Part shown: one piece after another, positions 4,416-6,199 of the stretch
How the letters are laid out: every line of letters begins with the position of its first letter
Position numbering within the stretch: position 1 is the stretch's first letter
From: Methylovulum sp.
GTDB taxonomy: Bacteria; Pseudomonadota; Gammaproteobacteria; Methylococcales; Methylomonadaceae
Assembly: GCA_004299465.1 (NCBI GenBank)
Contig: SCST01000174.1
Coordinates: 1 to 6,199, forward strand
DNA length: 6,199 nt
Direction: 5' to 3'
Notes under the pieces: model-generated
The model's input: the letters and a program-made list of their open reading frames with translations, nothing else
Database searches by the model: none
Told to the model about the DNA's origin: nothing
Translations under genes and position numbers: made by a program

Positions 4416-5985
4416 CATCACGATGCAGTTTGGGGCCAAGCCCCTGTTTGAAAATATCTCCGTCAAATTCGGCGACGGCAACCGTTACGGCCTGATCGGC
4501 GCGAACGGCTGCGGCAAATCGACCTTGATGAAAATATTGAGCGGCGAACTGGAGCCTTCGGCCGGCAATGTCAGCGTCAGCCCCAATGAACGTCTCGGCA
4601 CATTGCGCCAGGACCAGTTCGCTTTTGAAGACTTCAGCGTCATCGATACCGTCATCATGGGCCATAAAGAACTCTGGGCCGTCAAACAGGAACGCGACCG
4701 CATTTACTCGCTGCCGGACATGTCCGAAGAAGAAGGCATGCAAGTTGCCGAACTGGAAGTCGAGTTCGCCGAGCTGGACGGCTATACCGCCGAATCGCGC
4801 GCCGGCGAGATACTGTTGGGCCTGGACATCCCGCTGGAACAACATTACGGCCTGATGAGCGCCGTGGCACCAGGCTGGAAACTGCGCGTCTTGCTGGCGC
4901 AGGCGCTGTTTGCCAACCCCGACATCATGCTGCTCGACGAGCCGACCAACAACCTCGACATCAACACGATACGCTGGCTTGAAGACATACTCAACGACCG
5001 CAACTGCACGATGATCATCATCTCGCATGACCGGCACTTTTTAAACAGCGTCTGTACGCATATGGCCGACCTGGATTACGGCGAATTGCGCGTTTATCCG
5101 GGTAATTATGATGACTACATGATTGCCGTAACGGAAGTGCGCGAACGCTTACTGTCCGGCAACGCGAAGAAAAAAGCCCAGATTGCCGAATTGCAGACCT
5201 TCGTCAGCCGTTTTTCCGCCAACGCCTCCAAAGCCAAACAGGCGACGTCGCGCGCCAGGCAACTGGAAAAAATCAAGCTGGATGAAGTCAAGCCGTCTAG
5301 CCGCGTTAACCCGTTTATCCGCTTTGACCAGACGAAAAAACTGCACCGCCTGGCGCTGGAAGTCGAAGGCTTAAGCAAAGGCTATACTGAAAAACCGTTG
5401 TTTGAGAACCTGAACCTGATGATCGCCGTCGGCGAACGTGTCGCGGTGATCGGCCCTAACGGTATCGGTAAATCGACCTTGCTGAAGACGCTGGTCGGCG
5501 ATTTAGCGCCCGATACCGGCACTGTTAAATGGTCGGAAAACTCCGAAGTCGGCTATTTTCCGCAAGATCATGCCGAGGACTTTGCCGAAGACCTCAGCCT
5601 GATTAACTGGATGGGGCAATGGCGTAAGGAAACGGATGACGACCAAGCCATACGCGGCACATTAGGCAGACTGCTGTTTTCGCAGGATGAAATCAACAAA
5701 CCCGTCAAGGTGCTGTCCGGCGGGGAAAAAGGGCGCATGCTGTTCGGCAAATTGATCTTGCAAAAAAACAACATCATGGTCATGGACGAGCCGACCAACC
5801 ATCTTGACATGGAATCGATAGAGTCGCTGAATGGCGCGCTGGAAAATTATCCGGGCACGTTGATTTTTGTCAGCCACGACCGTGAATTCGTCTCATCACT
5901 GGCGACACGGATTATTGAATTAACGCCTAACGGTATTGTTGATTTCACCGGTAATTATGACGATTACCTGAACAGCCAAGCGTGA
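4399..5985 (+). CDS. ybiT: ABC-F ATPase YbiT, ribosome-associated translation factor
   Basis: A 528-residue twin-ATPase protein without membrane segments, very close to E. coli YbiT (530 residues). NBD1 has Walker A GANGCGKST (34-42), Walker B LLDEPTNNLD (D180, E181) and switch His H210. NBD2 has Walker A GPNGIGKST (352-360), signature LSGGEKGRM from 439, Walker B VMDEPTNHLD (D463, E464) and switch His H493. Between the domains lies a charged, coiled-coil-like linker (about 235-320) with SGNAKKKAQIAELQTFVSRF, the region that enters the ribosomal E site and contacts P-site tRNA in ABC-F proteins. The NBD1 signature is degenerate, VAPGWK (156-161) in place of LSGGQ; E. coli YbiT shares this, so it is a subfamily trait. 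The start is TTG 4399: the resulting N-terminus MISTANITMQF aligns residue for residue with MLVSSNVTMQF, and no in-frame ATG precedes Met9. A weak TGGA (4387-4390) lies eight bases upstream. The ybiT role is thought to be easing stalled or specialised translation; its exact substrate is unsettled. Confidence 0.96.
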   Translation: MISTANITMQFGAKPLFENISVKFGDGNRYGLIGANGCGKSTLMKILSGELEPSAGNVSVSPNERLGTLRQDQFAFEDFSVIDTVIMGHKELWAVKQERDRIYSLPDMSEEEGMQVAELEVEFAELDGYTAESRAGEILLGLDIPLEQHYGLMSAVAPGWKLRVLLAQALFANPDIMLLDEPTNNLDINTIRWLEDILNDRNCTMIIISHDRHFLNSVCTHMADLDYGELRVYPGNYDDYMIAVTEVRERLLSGNAKKKAQIAELQTFVSRFSANASKAKQATSRARQLEKIKLDEVKPSSRVNPFIRFDQTKKLHRLALEVEGLSKGYTEKPLFENLNLMIAVGERVAVIGPNGIGKSTLLKTLVGDLAPDTGTVKWSENSEVGYFPQDHAEDFAEDLSLINWMGQWRKETDDDQAIRGTLGRLLFSQDEINKPVKVLSGGEKGRMLFGKLILQKNNIMVMDEPTNHLDMESIESLNGALENYPGTLIFVSHDREFVSSLATRIIELTPNGIVDFTGNYDDYLNSQA

Positions 5986-6068
5986 TGGATCGCAATGCAC
6001 CGATGCCCGAACAAAATGAGCGGAAAGAAAAAAACAGCTTACAAAAATTCAGGGGACTGCAAAATTGA
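5985..6068 (+). CDS. Short hydrophilic ORF coupled to the ybiT stop (27 residues)
   Basis: ATG 5985 shares its A with the ybiT TGA stop (TGATG), and the frame runs 27 codons to TGA 6066-6068. The product is highly charged and Gln/Asn/Lys-rich (for example PEQNERKEKNSLQKF) with no signal or membrane segment. It resembles no family I know. It may be a genuine coupled small protein, the stub of a longer gene interrupted near the dyad and repeat that follow, or chance. Its stop codon falls inside a perfect inverted repeat. Confidence 0.25.
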   Translation: MDRNAPMPEQNERKEKNSLQKFRGLQN

Positions 6069-6075
6069 TTTTGCA
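6058..6075. repeat. Perfect 8-bp inverted repeat with 2-base centre
   Basis: TGCAAAAT (6058-6065) and ATTTTGCA (6068-6075) are exact reverse complements. As RNA it would form a 7-bp stem with a TTGA loop. No T-run follows the stem beyond its own TTTT arm, so it is at best a weak terminator for ybiT. As DNA it has the symmetry of a dimeric regulator site. Confidence 0.45.
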
Positions 6076-6079
6076 TCAT

Positions 6080-6146
6080 GTCATCGCGCCCTCGGCGGCT
6101 CGGTACCGGAACAGGCGCGCACGGCGCGCCCTACGTTTCGCGTGAC
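6080..6146. repeat. Second palindromic repeat, related to the 3257-3376 element
   Basis: Bases 6106-6134 match 3327-3355 at 24 of 29 positions by hand alignment (CCGGA, two variable bases, AGGCGCGC, then the CGCCC block). The core is itself a hairpin: GGCGCGC (6114-6120), a 3-base loop, GCGCGCC (6124-6130). Flanking inverted repeats GTCAtCGCG (6080-6088) and CGCGTGAC (6139-6146) enclose it. The outer ends differ from those of the first element, so it is a relative or a different subtype rather than a full copy. Confidence 0.6.
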
Positions 6147-6186
6147 AATTAGGCGTTGCCGGTTTTCAAAACTTAGACCTTTTCTC

Positions 6187-6199
6187 AGATCGGAAGAGC
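6187..6199 (+). other. Illumina TruSeq adapter sequence (artefact)
   Basis: The final 13 bases are AGATCGGAAGAGC, the universal Illumina read-through adapter prefix, flush with the end of the window. They are sequencing contamination left in the assembly. Biological sequence ends at or before base 6186. Confidence 0.97.

Noticed and set aside
4369..5037. 222-codon minus-strand reading frame opposite the start of ybiT
   Set aside because: It lies antisense to the highly conserved first ATPase domain of YbiT. Its translation is low-complexity (many V, A, Q, F, D) and resembles no family; it is a codon-usage shadow.

Overview
The window reads as chromosomal sequence from a gammaproteobacterium of moderate GC content. 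The ABC-F protein is nearly collinear with E. coli YbiT, and the phosphorylase resembles E. coli PpnP. The mix of a di-heme MauG/CcpA-type peroxidase and GC-rich dispersed palindromes would suit a methanotroph of the Methylococcales, but that placement is inference. The last 13 bases are Illumina adapter, so the right end is an assembly edge and not biological sequence.

Layout. Bases 1-182 hold no convincing gene, only a long hairpin (57-108). Next come two overlapping + strand genes: a small FAD-dependent amine/amino-acid oxidase-type protein (183-1271) and a YtqB/MnmM-type SAM methyltransferase (1249-1824). Facing them is a secreted di-heme cytochrome c peroxidase (1849-3132, minus). It has its own near-consensus promoter and a Fur-like operator overlapping the -10. 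The 315-base gap 3133-3447 holds that control region and a 120-bp palindromic, MITE-like element. A two-gene unit follows on the + strand: ppnP (3448-3762) and, 3 bases on, a NYN-domain putative nuclease (3766-4239). The window closes with the translation-associated ABC-F ATPase ybiT (4399-5985). It starts at TTG and is preceded by a hairpin and two tiny chained ORFs. The tail (5986-6199) holds a short coupled ORF, a perfect dyad, a second relative of the palindromic repeat, and the adapter.

How the genes fit together. The most attractive idea is that the first two genes are a two-polypeptide substitute for the bifunctional tRNA enzyme MnmC. MnmC's FAD domain converts cmnm5(s2)U34 to nm5(s2)U34, and its methyltransferase domain makes mnm5(s2)U34. 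Here a DAO-fold FAD protein overlaps a methyltransferase from the MnmM family, which performs that second step in Bacillus. Together with YbiT (ribosome-associated ABC-F), PpnP (nucleoside phosphorolysis) and a NYN protein (putative RNase), most of the window concerns tRNA, ribosome or nucleoside metabolism. The periplasmic peroxidase is the exception.
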